Assembly (NCBI GenBank): GCA_013152475.1
Contig: JAADGH010000066.1
Span: 24,590-88,589, forward strand
Direction of reading: 5' to 3'
Length of the DNA: 64,000 bases
Source: Planctomycetota bacterium
GTDB lineage: Bacteria; Planctomycetota; Brocadiia; JAADGH01
The notes beneath the pieces were generated by a model. It made no database searches and was not told the origin of the DNA. It saw only the letters and a list, made by a program, of their open reading frames with translations. Position 1 is the first letter of the stretch; each line of letters begins with the position of its first letter. Shown here piece after piece: positions 54,334 through 63,787 of the stretch. The position numbers and the translations under genes were made by a program.

Positions 54334-55157
54334 TGGGAAGGGTCAGGTCTTTCTTCTGCGTTACATGGATGGCCTGTGTGTTGGGAAGCGCCATGGCGGC
54401 GGAGGACGTGCCGACGGTGACGTTCAAGTCCGGGGACTACGTCCTCACCTTCGACGGCGGTCGGTCCTGGACGATCTGGAACCTGTCCTACAAAGGCGTT
54501 CAAATCCTCTCCGGCATCCGCGGCGCGCACAACGGCACCGTGCTCAACTGCAAGCCCGAGGGCTGGATCGGCACGGGGCACGGCCTGGAAGAAGTCACCG
54601 AGATGTCGGTCAGGGTGAGGGGGAAAAAACGGAAGTTCGAGCCGAATGAGACCTACAAGGCCAAGAGGCTCCTTCTCACGAAGAAGAGCAGCCTTCGCAT
54701 TTACGAACTTCTCGCTACGGTCGAGCTGACTCCCGACGGCATCACCGAGATCAATAAGTACACCGTCAAGGAAGAACGGCCGATCCACTTCATCTACGGC
54801 TTCATGCACTCCTTCGCGCAGAACCTGTCCGCGTGGGCCGCGCAGCCTGCGGAGGGGGAGATGCTCTCGGGCAAGTTCGTCGACGACAAGGGCAACCTGA
54901 TTCTCAAGCCCGTCCGGTGGGCGGCCCTCTTCGACCCCGAGGCGAAAGTCGGCATCGTCTGCCGCTTCCCTGACCCATATGTCCCCGGCAGCGAGACGTT
55001 CTTCTGGGACCGCGCCGGCGACAACAAGCTCTACTATCGCCTCCGCCCGAAGGTCGGCGAGGCCTTCGAGTGCCAGGTCAACCTCCGCGCCTTCGAGTGC
55101 AAGAAGGGCGACTGGATCGACGAGGCGAAGCGGGTGGCGGCGAAGCTGGGAAAGTAA
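54333..55157 (+). CDS. Secreted hypothetical protein, 274 residues
   Basis: No family is recognised. A signal peptide (FFCVTWMACVLGSAMAAED) leads into a beta-rich domain (FKSGDYVLTFDGGRSWTIWN, GVQILSGIRGAHNGTVLNC), resembling glycan-associated beta-sandwich proteins found in planctomycete genomes. The ATG shares one base with the stop of the aldo/keto reductase gene (TAATG), so translation is coupled. It is convergent with the creatininase-family gene. Function unknown. Confidence 0.72.
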   Translation: MGRVRSFFCVTWMACVLGSAMAAEDVPTVTFKSGDYVLTFDGGRSWTIWNLSYKGVQILSGIRGAHNGTVLNCKPEGWIGTGHGLEEVTEMSVRVRGKKRKFEPNETYKAKRLLLTKKSSLRIYELLATVELTPDGITEINKYTVKEERPIHFIYGFMHSFAQNLSAWAAQPAEGEMLSGKFVDDKGNLILKPVRWAALFDPEAKVGIVCRFPDPYVPGSETFFWDRAGDNKLYYRLRPKVGEAFECQVNLRAFECKKGDWIDEAKRVAAKLGK

Positions 55158-55166
55158 CCCCGCTTT

Positions 55167-55949
55167 TCAATCCGGCAAGTCCGTCTCCCACAGACGTTTG
55201 ATGAAGAGCCCCACGGCCTCCGCCTTGATCTCCCACTGCGTCCGGCCCAGGTCCGCGTCCGCCATGGACGGATCGCCGAAGGCGCCCGTCTCCGACAGCT
55301 CGTCCGTCAGCCACGACCACTCCGGGACCTTCTCCACCTTGAGCGTCGGCTTCACGGCCTTTTCCTTTCGCACCAGATGCGGCCGGTCGGCCAGCGTGCC
55401 TGAGGTCTCGGACCGCGCGGCGTGAATCCCGATTTGCCCCTCCGACGGCACGTCCTTGAAGGCCTCCCTTCGCCGGCGGGCGAACTCGGCATCCTGCCAG
55501 CCCTGGTACAGCGCGATGCGCACCGGGTTCGCTGACTGACAAACCACCTTCTTGATGCCGAGCTGAAGGCCCGGCATGTTCCCCCCGTGCCCGGAGATGA
55601 CGGCGATACGGCGGAAGCCGTGCTGCACGATACACGACAGGACCTCCGCCACGAGCGTAACGTACGTCTCCGGCTGGAGGGTGATTGTGCCCGCGAACTT
55701 CATGTGGTGCGGGGCCAGGCCGAAGGGCATCGTCGGCGCGACGAGGACCGGAACGCCGTGCTTCTCCGCCGCGACCGTCGCGCCATCGACGGCGCTTTTT
55801 TCGGCGATGCGAATGTCCGTATCGACCGGCAGCATGGGGCCGTGCTGCTCCGTGGACCCAAAGGGGGCGACGACCACGGCCCCGCTCTCGGCGATCTGCT
55901 TGATCTCGTCCCACGGATGCTCGCCCCAGTGAATACTCTTCGGTTTCAT
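55167..55949 (-). CDS. Creatininase-family amidohydrolase
   Basis: The 260-residue protein has VVVAPFGSTEQHGPMLPVDTD (Glu34, His36, Asp43 and Asp45 as metal ligands) and ISGHGGNMPGLQLG, the two signatures of the creatininase/MftE-like fold with a two-metal centre. The family opens cyclic amides such as creatinine or acts in cofactor maturation; the substrate here is unknown. Its ribosome site is weak. It stands alone between convergent and divergent neighbours. Confidence 0.87.
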   Translation of the reverse strand: MKPKSIHWGEHPWDEIKQIAESGAVVVAPFGSTEQHGPMLPVDTDIRIAEKSAVDGATVAAEKHGVPVLVAPTMPFGLAPHHMKFAGTITLQPETYVTLVAEVLSCIVQHGFRRIAVISGHGGNMPGLQLGIKKVVCQSANPVRIALYQGWQDAEFARRRREAFKDVPSEGQIGIHAARSETSGTLADRPHLVRKEKAVKPTLKVEKVPEWSWLTDELSETGAFGDPSMADADLGRTQWEIKAEAVGLFIKRLWETDLPD

Positions 55950-55997
55950 TGATAGGTCCTCGTATGCGCTTTGTCGATTCTCACCTTTGTTGCACCT

Positions 55998-56108
55998 GTC
56001 ATTGCGCGCGAGACATCACACCTTGGCAGGATGTCGTGCGCGGCAACCCTATCACTCGACTCATAAGATTGCTTCGTCGGCCCGCCTTCTGCGGGCCGCC
56101 TCGCAATG
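55998..56108. repeat. GTCATTGCG / GAAGCAATCTTAT dispersed repeat, copy 1
   Basis: The left end is GTCATTGCGCGCGAG (55998-56012). The right end, read in reverse, is CATTGCGAGGCGGCCCGC then GACGAAGCAATCTTATGAG, with an inner GGCCCGC/GCGGGCC hairpin. A related copy is at 63788-63897. It lies in the 506-base gap 55950-56455; the remainder of that gap shows no gene or promoter that I can support. Confidence 0.65.
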
Positions 56109-56455
56109 TATGGCATAAAAGCGCACTCCTGGGGTAGAATGGTTCGGTTCTACTCCGGGCAACAAGTTCTTTAAAAAATAGAGCGCGCTATGAAAATGAG
56201 TATAACCTTTGACTCGCACAAACGCTATACCCTTGTGTTCGTGGAGGAGGAAAAAGACGGGAGGAGTGACGAAGCGCGGATCAAGCACGAACGTGGACCG
56301 ATTCCGGCGGCAGGTCCGCGACGGGCCCCCGCTCCCCCTGTCGCAAAATCCCATACAATCCACTTGACGTACGGTGCGCTTTCAGAGATGACACGGAATC
56401 GGGAATGGGGCGCTTGAGACAGGAACGGAAAGGAACAGAAGAAAGAGGAGAACAG

Positions 56456-57463
56456 ATGGACCAGGTCACGTTGGGAATCATTGGGTACGGCGGCATCGCA
56501 AAGAACTACCACATCCCGGCCATTGCGCAGATACCCGAGGCGAAGATGCTGGCCGTGGCGGATATGGACGAGGGCAAGGCGAAGGACTGCGCCGAGACGT
56601 ACGACATCCCCGATGTCTATACGGACTACCGCCGCATCATGGATCGCGACGACATCGACGCAATCATTCTACTCACGCGGTGCGACACGCACGTGGAGAT
56701 CGTCTCCGCGGCGGCCGAGACGGGGAAACACGTCTTCATGCAGAAGCCCTTCGCCATGAACTCCGAAGACGGACAGAAGATCGTGGACATGGCAAAGGAG
56801 GGAAACATCCGGGTCGTCACCAGCTTTATGCACCGCTACATGGATGAAACGGTCAAGGCGGGAGAGCTCATCCGCGACGGCGCCATTGGCAAGGTGCGGA
56901 TGATCCGCCAGCGCAACTGCACGTTCAACAGCTACGAGACCGCCGTGAGGCTCTGGGGCGCGGTGCAGGACATCGGGCCCCACGGCATCGACCTGATCCG
57001 GTTTTTCGCAAACGAAAAATTCGCAAAAGTAGCCACCATGATGGACCCATTCGTCTCGGGCATTACCCCCAACACCGACGGTCCCGACGGCCGCGCCGTG
57101 GACATGGTATCGGTCATGAACTACGAGATGACGGGGCAGGTGCTCGTCTCGCACGAGGTCTTCTGGGACCAGGCCGGCGGGCAGGGCCGTTTCATGAGCG
57201 AGATATACGGCAGCGAAGGCGCCCTCTTCGTCCGGCCGATGTTTACCGACAAATCCGTGGCCGTCGTGAAGCAGGGCAAGCCCACCGAGTTTCCCGATCT
57301 GGACGAGACGCCGTTCGGCGTCCGGCACCACCAGGTGTTCATCAACGACATCCTCAACGACACCTACGAGAGCGCATCGCCCGAGGAAGGCTTCGAGGTG
57401 CTCCGCGTGATCGAGGCGAACTATGAGTCGGCGGTGGAGGGGGGCGCACCGGTGGTGGTGTGA
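56456..57463 (+). CDS. Gfo/Idh/MocA-family oxidoreductase
   Basis: The 335-residue protein has the NAD-binding GIIGYGGIAKNYHIPAI, VADMDEGKAKDCAE, LLTRCDTHVEIV and QKPFAMNSEDG, with a C-terminal sheet containing GAVQDIGPHGIDLIRFF. A sugar or inositol dehydrogenase is likely. GAGGAG lies before the ATG. It differs clearly in sequence from the other family member at 43179-44246, so the two are not a recent duplicate. It is convergent with the four-gene sulfatase operon. Confidence 0.9.
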   Translation: MDQVTLGIIGYGGIAKNYHIPAIAQIPEAKMLAVADMDEGKAKDCAETYDIPDVYTDYRRIMDRDDIDAIILLTRCDTHVEIVSAAAETGKHVFMQKPFAMNSEDGQKIVDMAKEGNIRVVTSFMHRYMDETVKAGELIRDGAIGKVRMIRQRNCTFNSYETAVRLWGAVQDIGPHGIDLIRFFANEKFAKVATMMDPFVSGITPNTDGPDGRAVDMVSVMNYEMTGQVLVSHEVFWDQAGGQGRFMSEIYGSEGALFVRPMFTDKSVAVVKQGKPTEFPDLDETPFGVRHHQVFINDILNDTYESASPEEGFEVLRVIEANYESAVEGGAPVVV

Positions 57464-57491
57464 CCCCTCCTCCTCGCTGCGGCAGCCCGGC

Positions 57492-58097
57492 CTATGCGGG
57501 CCACTCGATTTGTGCGTCCAGGAGAGGGGGGACGTTGCCCTTGTTCAGGATGAGGATGGGGTTCTCCTCGCCGGGATTCCGCGCGTTGCGCAGGTTGATG
57601 TTCATGACCAGATCACCCGCGCGATCTCTCTCGGTCTTCCGGAACACGTGGGTCAGGAGGATGTACTCGATTTGTTTGATGCCGAACCCGGTGTCTCGAC
57701 TATATTCACCAATACGAATCTTCACCTGATGGAGAAACTCACCGACCCGCTTTGCCCACATCTCCCAGTCCTTCATCATGACCGTCAGGCGGTGGCAGTG
57801 CCCGTCCATGGAGTCGAGGGCCTCCGGCGTGCCCGGCATCCAGACGGGGTTTCCTTTCCCGTCGAGGTCCTTCCATTGATACACCCCCCCGAGCAGGCCG
57901 GAGACGAGCTCCGCCTGCCGGGCGAGGAGTTGGTCCGAGGACTGGAGGTAGCAGAGGTACTCCGCCTGTTTCTTCTTGATGCTCCATGCGAACAGCCCCC
58001 GTCCCTGGGGGATGCGCTTCTTCGAGCCTGGCTCGATGGCCGCCGGCAAGGTATAGGGTTCGCTCCATTGCACGGTGATCTCGGTCGGCTTCGCCAT
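57492..58097 (-). CDS. Hypothetical protein, 201 residues
   Basis: No family is recognised. The product is soluble with no signal peptide. The segment RIPQGRGLFAWSIKKKQAEYLCYL has the spacing of a GIY-YIG-like start (two strands with aromatic residues), but the key residues do not match well, so this is not claimed. It is the last gene of the sulfatase/GH10-like/DUF4838 operon, 31 bases after the DUF4838 gene, with GGAAGAG upstream of the ATG. Confidence 0.6.
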   Translation of the reverse strand: MAKPTEITVQWSEPYTLPAAIEPGSKKRIPQGRGLFAWSIKKKQAEYLCYLQSSDQLLARQAELVSGLLGGVYQWKDLDGKGNPVWMPGTPEALDSMDGHCHRLTVMMKDWEMWAKRVGEFLHQVKIRIGEYSRDTGFGIKQIEYILLTHVFRKTERDRAGDLVMNINLRNARNPGEENPILILNKGNVPPLLDAQIEWPA

Positions 58098-58128
58098 GGC
58101 TCTCTTCCCAAAGCAAACGGTGTCTGAA

Positions 58129-60543
58129 TTACTGTTTCTTCTTGATCTTTTGTTCGTATTTCCGCTTGCCTTCCACCATGTATTCCCAGACGCCCTTCTC
58201 GAAGAGGGCGACGCGCTGCTTCTCCACATCGGTGTGCGCCGCAGCGCGGGCCTGGTCCATCAGTTTGGCGAAACGCGCCATGCGCTCGTCGGTGCCGAGC
58301 CACTTCCACGCCAGTTCTTCGGTCTGATGCTGGGTCGCGGGGGAGTTGCGAATCGCATCGGGGTAATTCGCCGGATTCAAAAACGTCTCTTCGATCTGCA
58401 TGTAGAGCTCCCTCATCGGCCCTGCCGCCGCGCCGTAGAAGCGGGTGAAGAACTCGTCGATGATCCGATTCCCGTCCAGCGTGGGATCGTCGCAGAGCTT
58501 CAGCGTGACGTACATATCCGGCACATCAAGCAGATGGCTCTGCCCGGCCTCGCTGGAGTGTTCCATGAAAAGCCCGCGAACGCCCGCCTTGTGATACAGC
58601 TTCATCTGCTTCACGACCGTGTGGGCGAAGTAGCCGGGGAAGGCGTTGAAGTGGCGGCGGGGCGTAAGCCAGGCCGGGAAGTTGTAGTAGAGCCACAGGT
58701 AGAGGGGGCGTTTCCCTTTCGCTTTTTCGACCCAGCCGTTGAATACCTTCAGGTCGTTCTTCTCCATCGACGGCACCCACCAGTTGCGCGTGTGGAGGCA
58801 CATCTGCACCGCGATGTTCGGCTCCAGGTCCACCTTCGGCGGATAGTAGGCGTATGTGGCGTAGGCCAGGGCGGTGATCCATTTGTCCGGGTGGGTCTTT
58901 CGGACCTCGCCCGCCACGTGGTTCACGAAGCCCCAGATGTAGTTGCTGGCCTTGCCATTGGAGAACTGCGGGTTGTCCATCTCTGCCGGGTCCATCTGTG
59001 CCTGGCAGGCGTCGCACTTGCACCAGCGGCCGGTGTCCATGGGCACGAGACCGTAGTACGGGCCCTGGGCCGTTGCGCCCTTGCGCTTTCCCTTGCCGTC
59101 GAAATAGGCGCGAGCGTCGCGGATCACCTGCCCGATGAATTCCGCATTTGTGAAACACGGCTGGGGCGGCTTGCCCTTGTAGCCCTTGGCGAACCAGTCG
59201 GGCTTCTCCTTGAGAAAGTCATCGTAGTACCCGCCGAAAGAGTGACAGCACCAGAACGCCTCGCCGCCGATCCGCATGCGGAGCTTCCATAACGTGGCGT
59301 CGGTGTTGGAGACCGGGTCCTTGTTCGATGGGACATACAGCCGCGAGGGCGTGATCCACCGGTGGCGCATGGCGGGCCTGCGCCGGATGTCTTCGCCCTG
59401 GACAATGAGAGTCGGGGTCGTGGGGTGGACCGTGCCGAGGTCGGTGGGGATGTACCACCGGACGTCACAGAAGCGTTCCAGGAAATCATAGACGGCGTTC
59501 AGCGTGCCCTTCGGCTCGAAGAAGCCCGGCGGGTTGACGGTGCGGGTGTTGCCGCTGCTGTCGCGCGGGCTGCCCCGGCCCTCGTCGAAGTGCAGGAGAA
59601 GCGTGGTGTGCTCATCGGGCTTGCACGGGGCATGGGTCTTCGGTTTCCGGATGGTCTTTGATATGCGTACCTCGTCGATGATGCCCACGAAGGGGTTGCC
59701 CACTTCGGTCTGGCCGGACCCCTTTGGCGGGATGCCCCCAATACCAAGGAACGCCCCGGCACACGTGGTGCGGGTGTAGGGCTTCGTGCCCTGGCTCTTC
59801 CCGTCGATGTAGAGTTCGATTTTGCCGTCCTTCACACTGTGCGTCGCCAGGACATGGCGCCATCCCTCCGCCAGCGGAGGCGATGCCACGGCCACCCCCT
59901 TTTTTCCGTCATAGACCTGGTATCGGATGCGATTGGATTTTGCATCGCGCTGGAGAATATGATAGCTCCAGGGATTCGCTCCGTCCAGGCGAAGGATGGT
60001 GCCGGCGCGGGGAGGCGGTTGGGCGGGCATCCAGACCCATGCCTCCATCGTTCCGGCGTCATCGTCGAAGCCGCATTCGAAAATCCGCAGCGCGTCGCGG
60101 CCGTCGAACTTAAGCGCCTTGCCGAATTTTCCGTCAACCCACTCTGGTCGGTTGGCCGGAGTATCGTCTGCCTGCTCCGGGGCCATGTCCCGGCCCATGA
60201 GGACCAGCGTGTCGGGCATGAAGCGGATGAGATACTCCTGCTCGGCAAAATCGCTGCTGCGCAGGCCGAGGGCGCGGGTGGCTGCGCTTTCCCCGATGAG
60301 GATGCGCGGGCCAGTGATCTTGGCGTCGCCCGAGGCGATGGGTAAAACTGCGCCGGTGATCTTCTTGACGTGCAGCCGCAGCTCGTCCGCCGCGAACTGG
60401 GCCGCGCGGGTGGGATTCCCGGCGAGGATGATCGTCGCCTGTGGATCGCCCTCGCGGACGAGGCAAAACTCCTCCTTGCACCCTTTCGCAGAAACGCAAA
60501 CCGTTAGTATGGCCGCAAGCAAGGCGAGCAACCCGACCCTCAT
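58129..60543 (-). CDS. DUF4838 protein with an inserted LamG domain
   Basis: The 804-residue protein has a signal peptide (MRVGLLALLAAILTVCVSAK) and an alpha-glucuronidase-like N-terminal domain (AADELRLHVKKITGAVLPI, GPRILIGESAATRALGL) that stops at VLMGRDM. A LamG domain of about 220 residues follows (about 126-345; FGKALKFDGRDALRI, WRHVLATHSVKDGKIELYIDG). The DUF4838 sequence then resumes at GTLNAVYDFLERFCDVRWY. The rest is a barrel with CDACQAQMDPAEMDNPQFSNG-type loops. DUF4838 proteins resemble GH67/GH84-like hydrolases. The LamG part probably binds glycan. It lies 16 bases after the GH10-like gene. Confidence 0.85.
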   Translation of the reverse strand: MRVGLLALLAAILTVCVSAKGCKEEFCLVREGDPQATIILAGNPTRAAQFAADELRLHVKKITGAVLPIASGDAKITGPRILIGESAATRALGLRSSDFAEQEYLIRFMPDTLVLMGRDMAPEQADDTPANRPEWVDGKFGKALKFDGRDALRIFECGFDDDAGTMEAWVWMPAQPPPRAGTILRLDGANPWSYHILQRDAKSNRIRYQVYDGKKGVAVASPPLAEGWRHVLATHSVKDGKIELYIDGKSQGTKPYTRTTCAGAFLGIGGIPPKGSGQTEVGNPFVGIIDEVRISKTIRKPKTHAPCKPDEHTTLLLHFDEGRGSPRDSSGNTRTVNPPGFFEPKGTLNAVYDFLERFCDVRWYIPTDLGTVHPTTPTLIVQGEDIRRRPAMRHRWITPSRLYVPSNKDPVSNTDATLWKLRMRIGGEAFWCCHSFGGYYDDFLKEKPDWFAKGYKGKPPQPCFTNAEFIGQVIRDARAYFDGKGKRKGATAQGPYYGLVPMDTGRWCKCDACQAQMDPAEMDNPQFSNGKASNYIWGFVNHVAGEVRKTHPDKWITALAYATYAYYPPKVDLEPNIAVQMCLHTRNWWVPSMEKNDLKVFNGWVEKAKGKRPLYLWLYYNFPAWLTPRRHFNAFPGYFAHTVVKQMKLYHKAGVRGLFMEHSSEAGQSHLLDVPDMYVTLKLCDDPTLDGNRIIDEFFTRFYGAAAGPMRELYMQIEETFLNPANYPDAIRNSPATQHQTEELAWKWLGTDERMARFAKLMDQARAAAHTDVEKQRVALFEKGVWEYMVEGKRKYEQKIKKKQ

Positions 60544-60559
60544 GACCGGCCTCCTTCCT

Positions 60560-62206
60560 TCAGTTTTTCTTTTTCTGCCGCACCCAGAGCAGCACGTCCT
60601 GCCATACGGATTTTGCTGTGCCGCCGTCTTTGAGGAGGACTTCAATGGTGTTGAAGCCTTCCTTCACCATCTCAGGATTCAAGACGTAGTCGAACCAAAC
60701 ACCCTTCGATTTTTTGCCCGCGACCGATTGGCCGTTTACCTTCACCGATAGCTCTGCCGGGTCGGGCAGGTTGCGGACCCGGAGTTGAAGTGTTACGTCC
60801 ACCTCATTTTTCCGCTCGGCCGGATTTTCGCCGACGCGAATCCGAACCGACTCCGCCTTGCCGGGCTGGAGCGTGATCGGCTGCTCGGGCGAGAGGCGGG
60901 AGCGAGTAAGAAAGCGCTTCTCGCCGTCGCGCATCCAGCGGCTGATGGCCTTCGTTCCACGCACGTTGACAACGTAGACCTGGTCCATCGTCTCCAGCGC
61001 CTTCGGGTCGCCCAGTTCGCGCCACATGGGGCGGCGAGGGTTGAATACGTTGAAGATGTAGATTCCATCCACGCCGGCGCTCCATGCGTTCAGTGCGCGG
61101 CCCCGGTAGCACTCGATCGATGCCCGGACCTTCCTCGCCTCCTTGTCCCGGATGCGCGATTCGCTCAAACCGGCCAGCACGGGCACGCCGTACTTGTGGC
61201 CGAGCTTCACGCTTACCTCCCACGGGTTCAGACGGAAGTAGCCGCTCACACCCATGATATCGACCAGGCCCTCCTTCAGCCAGCGCTCGATGTCGATGCC
61301 CATGGCCTTGCAGTACTCCACCGAGTCCGGCACGCGCACCGCGACAAGAATCGGCCGGCCGCGCTTGAGCGCCTCGCGCTCGGTGACGGTGCGCACCTGG
61401 CGGACCATGTCGGTCAGCTTGTCGAGCTCCTCCTGCCCCGCGTCCTCGCCCCAAGCCGGTTTCTTGAAGTAGATGGGGTGGCGGAAGTAGTCCATCTCGA
61501 TGCCGTCGATGTCATAGTTCTGGCAGACCTCTTCGATGAATTTGACCGCGAGGTCGCGGACCTCCTTGTGGCCGAAGTCCATGGCCGTCCACCCGCCGTG
61601 CTTGGACCGGTTGTAGTCCTTTGCATTGGTGCTGCCCCGCTTGCTTTTGTCCTTGAGCTCGGACACCAGCCACTCGGGGTGGTCTTTTTTGATCTGGGGG
61701 AAGAGGTGCTCGCCGTACCAGCTCCCCCAGGCGTCGTGGGTATCGTTCATGCGGAACGACCAGAAGACCTCCAGGTTGTGCTCCTTGCAGAACTCCACCA
61801 TCATCTTGAGCGGGTCGGTGCCCTGCTTGATGAAGTCGGCGGTCTTGTTATTGGCAAAGCCAACGCCTTTGTTGGCGGGATGTTTGGGATTGACCGTGGT
61901 GTCGAAGACCTGGCCGACCTTGGTGTTGTGCGTGAAGAAACTGAACCCGGAGCTCCACGTGCAGTAGAAGATGCTGTCCACCTGCGAGCCGAGAAGCGGT
62001 GTGGTCCTCGCCGCCAGGAAGGATTCGCGCGTGGCCTTCTTGAGGGAGTAGACGGCTTCGTCGCCGTCGTTGTTGAAGACGATCCGGCGCTTGCGATGGG
62101 CGAGTTTCTTTCGTGCCTCTCTCATCTTGGCCACCTCCTGGGCGCCATCCGCAAATGCGAGATTAACAACAAACAGAGCCACAAGACACATAACGATATT
62201 CCGCAT
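60560..62206 (-). CDS. Secreted GH10-like (glycosyl hydrolase-like) barrel protein
   Basis: The 548-residue protein has a signal peptide (MRNIVMCLVALFVVNLAFAD) and a barrel of the glycosyl-hydrolase-like 10 type, with EVFWSFRMNDTHDAWGSWYG, NYDIDGIEMDYFRHPIYF (probable catalytic acids in GIEMDYFRHP) and ILVAVRVPDSVEYC. A C-terminal beta domain follows (VTLQLRVRNLPDPAELSVK). It probably cleaves the same glycan as its operon partners. AAGGAG spans the sulfatase stop codon just before the ATG, so the two genes are tightly coupled. Confidence 0.82.
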   Translation of the reverse strand: MRNIVMCLVALFVVNLAFADGAQEVAKMREARKKLAHRKRRIVFNNDGDEAVYSLKKATRESFLAARTTPLLGSQVDSIFYCTWSSGFSFFTHNTKVGQVFDTTVNPKHPANKGVGFANNKTADFIKQGTDPLKMMVEFCKEHNLEVFWSFRMNDTHDAWGSWYGEHLFPQIKKDHPEWLVSELKDKSKRGSTNAKDYNRSKHGGWTAMDFGHKEVRDLAVKFIEEVCQNYDIDGIEMDYFRHPIYFKKPAWGEDAGQEELDKLTDMVRQVRTVTEREALKRGRPILVAVRVPDSVEYCKAMGIDIERWLKEGLVDIMGVSGYFRLNPWEVSVKLGHKYGVPVLAGLSESRIRDKEARKVRASIECYRGRALNAWSAGVDGIYIFNVFNPRRPMWRELGDPKALETMDQVYVVNVRGTKAISRWMRDGEKRFLTRSRLSPEQPITLQPGKAESVRIRVGENPAERKNEVDVTLQLRVRNLPDPAELSVKVNGQSVAGKKSKGVWFDYVLNPEMVKEGFNTIEVLLKDGGTAKSVWQDVLLWVRQKKKN

Positions 62207-62208
62207 GG

Positions 62209-63654
62209 CTACTCCTTCTCCGGTGCGCCGATGACGCGGCGGTAGATGCCCCAGGCAATGAGGCGTTTCTCGATCTCCGGATCGACATTCACATGGCCCG
62301 TGTGCTTCAGTGCATCGCCGAAGTCGCGGTGATCTAACGTGAGGAGCAGGTCCTCCATCATCACGCGCATCTCCTCCGCCTTCTCGGGCATTTCGCAGAT
62401 CAGGTTCCGTTGCTCATCGGCATCCTCGGCGACATGATACAGCCCGTCCTGCGCGGCGTCCGACGACCAGATGTACTTCCAGTCCCGCGTCCGCGCCGCC
62501 TTCATGTGGCGATTGAACACGCGGTAGTCGAAGCCGGGCACCTCGCGCGGAATCCAGTGCATCGGCTCGAGGGCCTTCTGCACCTCGGCCATCACGAACT
62601 CGCGCACCGCTTCGCCGCCGATAGTCTTCAGCAGGCTGTGGCCGTGCATGTGTTCGTTCGCCTCCTTGTCATCGATGCCCGCGAGCTCCAGGAGCGTCGG
62701 CATGACGTCCACGTTTGCCGCCATGTGCTCGACGCGCGTGCCGGCGGGGATGCGCTCGGGGTAGCGCATGACCAACGGCGTGTGGAGCATCGTGTCCCAG
62801 AGCGCCGTCTGGCAGTGGGCCGTGTGGAAACCATGCTCGCCGTGGCTGTCACCGTGGTCGCTGGTGACGATGAAGACGGTGTTGTCGAGGAGGCCGCGCT
62901 TGCGCATGTTGTCGAAGATCTCGCCGATGCAGTGGTCCACGTAGGCCATGCACCCGTCGCGCAGGCAGCGGACGATCTCCCACTGCTCGGCGGTCAGCTT
63001 GTCCAGTCCGGCCGTGCCGTGGAACTGGCGTTGGGGAACCGCCCCCGCCTTTTCATCGGAATAGCCCGGCGGGAGGAACTGCTCGCGGTACTTGCGCGGC
63101 GGCCAGCACTTCATGTGCGTCTCGCCCGTGAGGACGAAGAGCATCCACGGCTCGTCGCGGTCGGCGTTCTTCTCCAGCCAGTCCTCCACCCAGCCGACCA
63201 TCTTCCAGCACGCGCCCGTGTCGGACTCGTCCTTGACGGGAGTGTAGGGAGGTACGGCCGGCAGCGGCTTGCCGCCGGGACCGGACGTGCGGGGGTTGAT
63301 GAACTCGGTGAAGCCGCGGAAGCAGTTGCCCTCGTCCTGCTGCACCCAGGGATTCGGCTGGATGGCGGCGGTGTGGTAGCCGTGGCGGTTGAGCACCTCG
63401 GGCAGCGTCGGGATGCCCGGCTCCAGGAACTGATACTGGTCGCCGCAGCCGTGGCCGCAGGTGTGCTTGCCGGTGACAAAAGACGTCTGGCTCGGCAGCG
63501 ACCATGGACCGACGACGAAGTGGTTGTCGAAAATCGCGCCTTCCTCGGCAATCTGCCCGATCTTCGGCGCCGTGGGGCGATGGTAGCCGTAGCAGGACAT
63601 GTTGCGCTGGCGTGCGGTGTCGATCATATAAACAAAGATGTTCGGTCGATCCAT
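62209..63654 (-). CDS. Sulfatase-like protein with serine in the activation motif
   Basis: The 481-residue protein opens with PNIFVYMIDTARQRNMSCYGY (metal Asp12) and has GPWSLPSQTSFVTG, in which Ser52 stands at the formylglycine position and the usual final Arg is Gln (SLPSQ for C/SxPxR). TSDHGDSHGEHG gives the Asp-His pair, and the C-terminus has YIWSSDAAQDGLYHV. It may be an anaerobically matured Ser-type sulfatase or a related phosphoesterase of the same fold. GAGGAG lies before the ATG at 63654; an upstream in-frame start seven codons earlier is less likely. It is the first gene of the four-gene minus-strand operon. Confidence 0.85.
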   Translation of the reverse strand: MDRPNIFVYMIDTARQRNMSCYGYHRPTAPKIGQIAEEGAIFDNHFVVGPWSLPSQTSFVTGKHTCGHGCGDQYQFLEPGIPTLPEVLNRHGYHTAAIQPNPWVQQDEGNCFRGFTEFINPRTSGPGGKPLPAVPPYTPVKDESDTGACWKMVGWVEDWLEKNADRDEPWMLFVLTGETHMKCWPPRKYREQFLPPGYSDEKAGAVPQRQFHGTAGLDKLTAEQWEIVRCLRDGCMAYVDHCIGEIFDNMRKRGLLDNTVFIVTSDHGDSHGEHGFHTAHCQTALWDTMLHTPLVMRYPERIPAGTRVEHMAANVDVMPTLLELAGIDDKEANEHMHGHSLLKTIGGEAVREFVMAEVQKALEPMHWIPREVPGFDYRVFNRHMKAARTRDWKYIWSSDAAQDGLYHVAEDADEQRNLICEMPEKAEEMRVMMEDLLLTLDHRDFGDALKHTGHVNVDPEIEKRLIAWGIYRRVIGAPEKE

Positions 63655-63787
63655 GAAGGTCTCCTCTGGTTGCAAAGGTCACACGAATTGCCGGACTATT
63701 GAACTAAAGTCGGCGGAAGCAATCAATAACCAATTCCGGGCCGTCCAAGCTTCTGGGATTTTCGTAATGCCTCAGTGCCGGGGGGAT

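Noticed and set aside
56190..56417. Small plus-strand frame before the second Gfo/Idh gene
   Set aside because: No ribosome site, low-complexity Pro/Ala/Arg content and no family resemblance.
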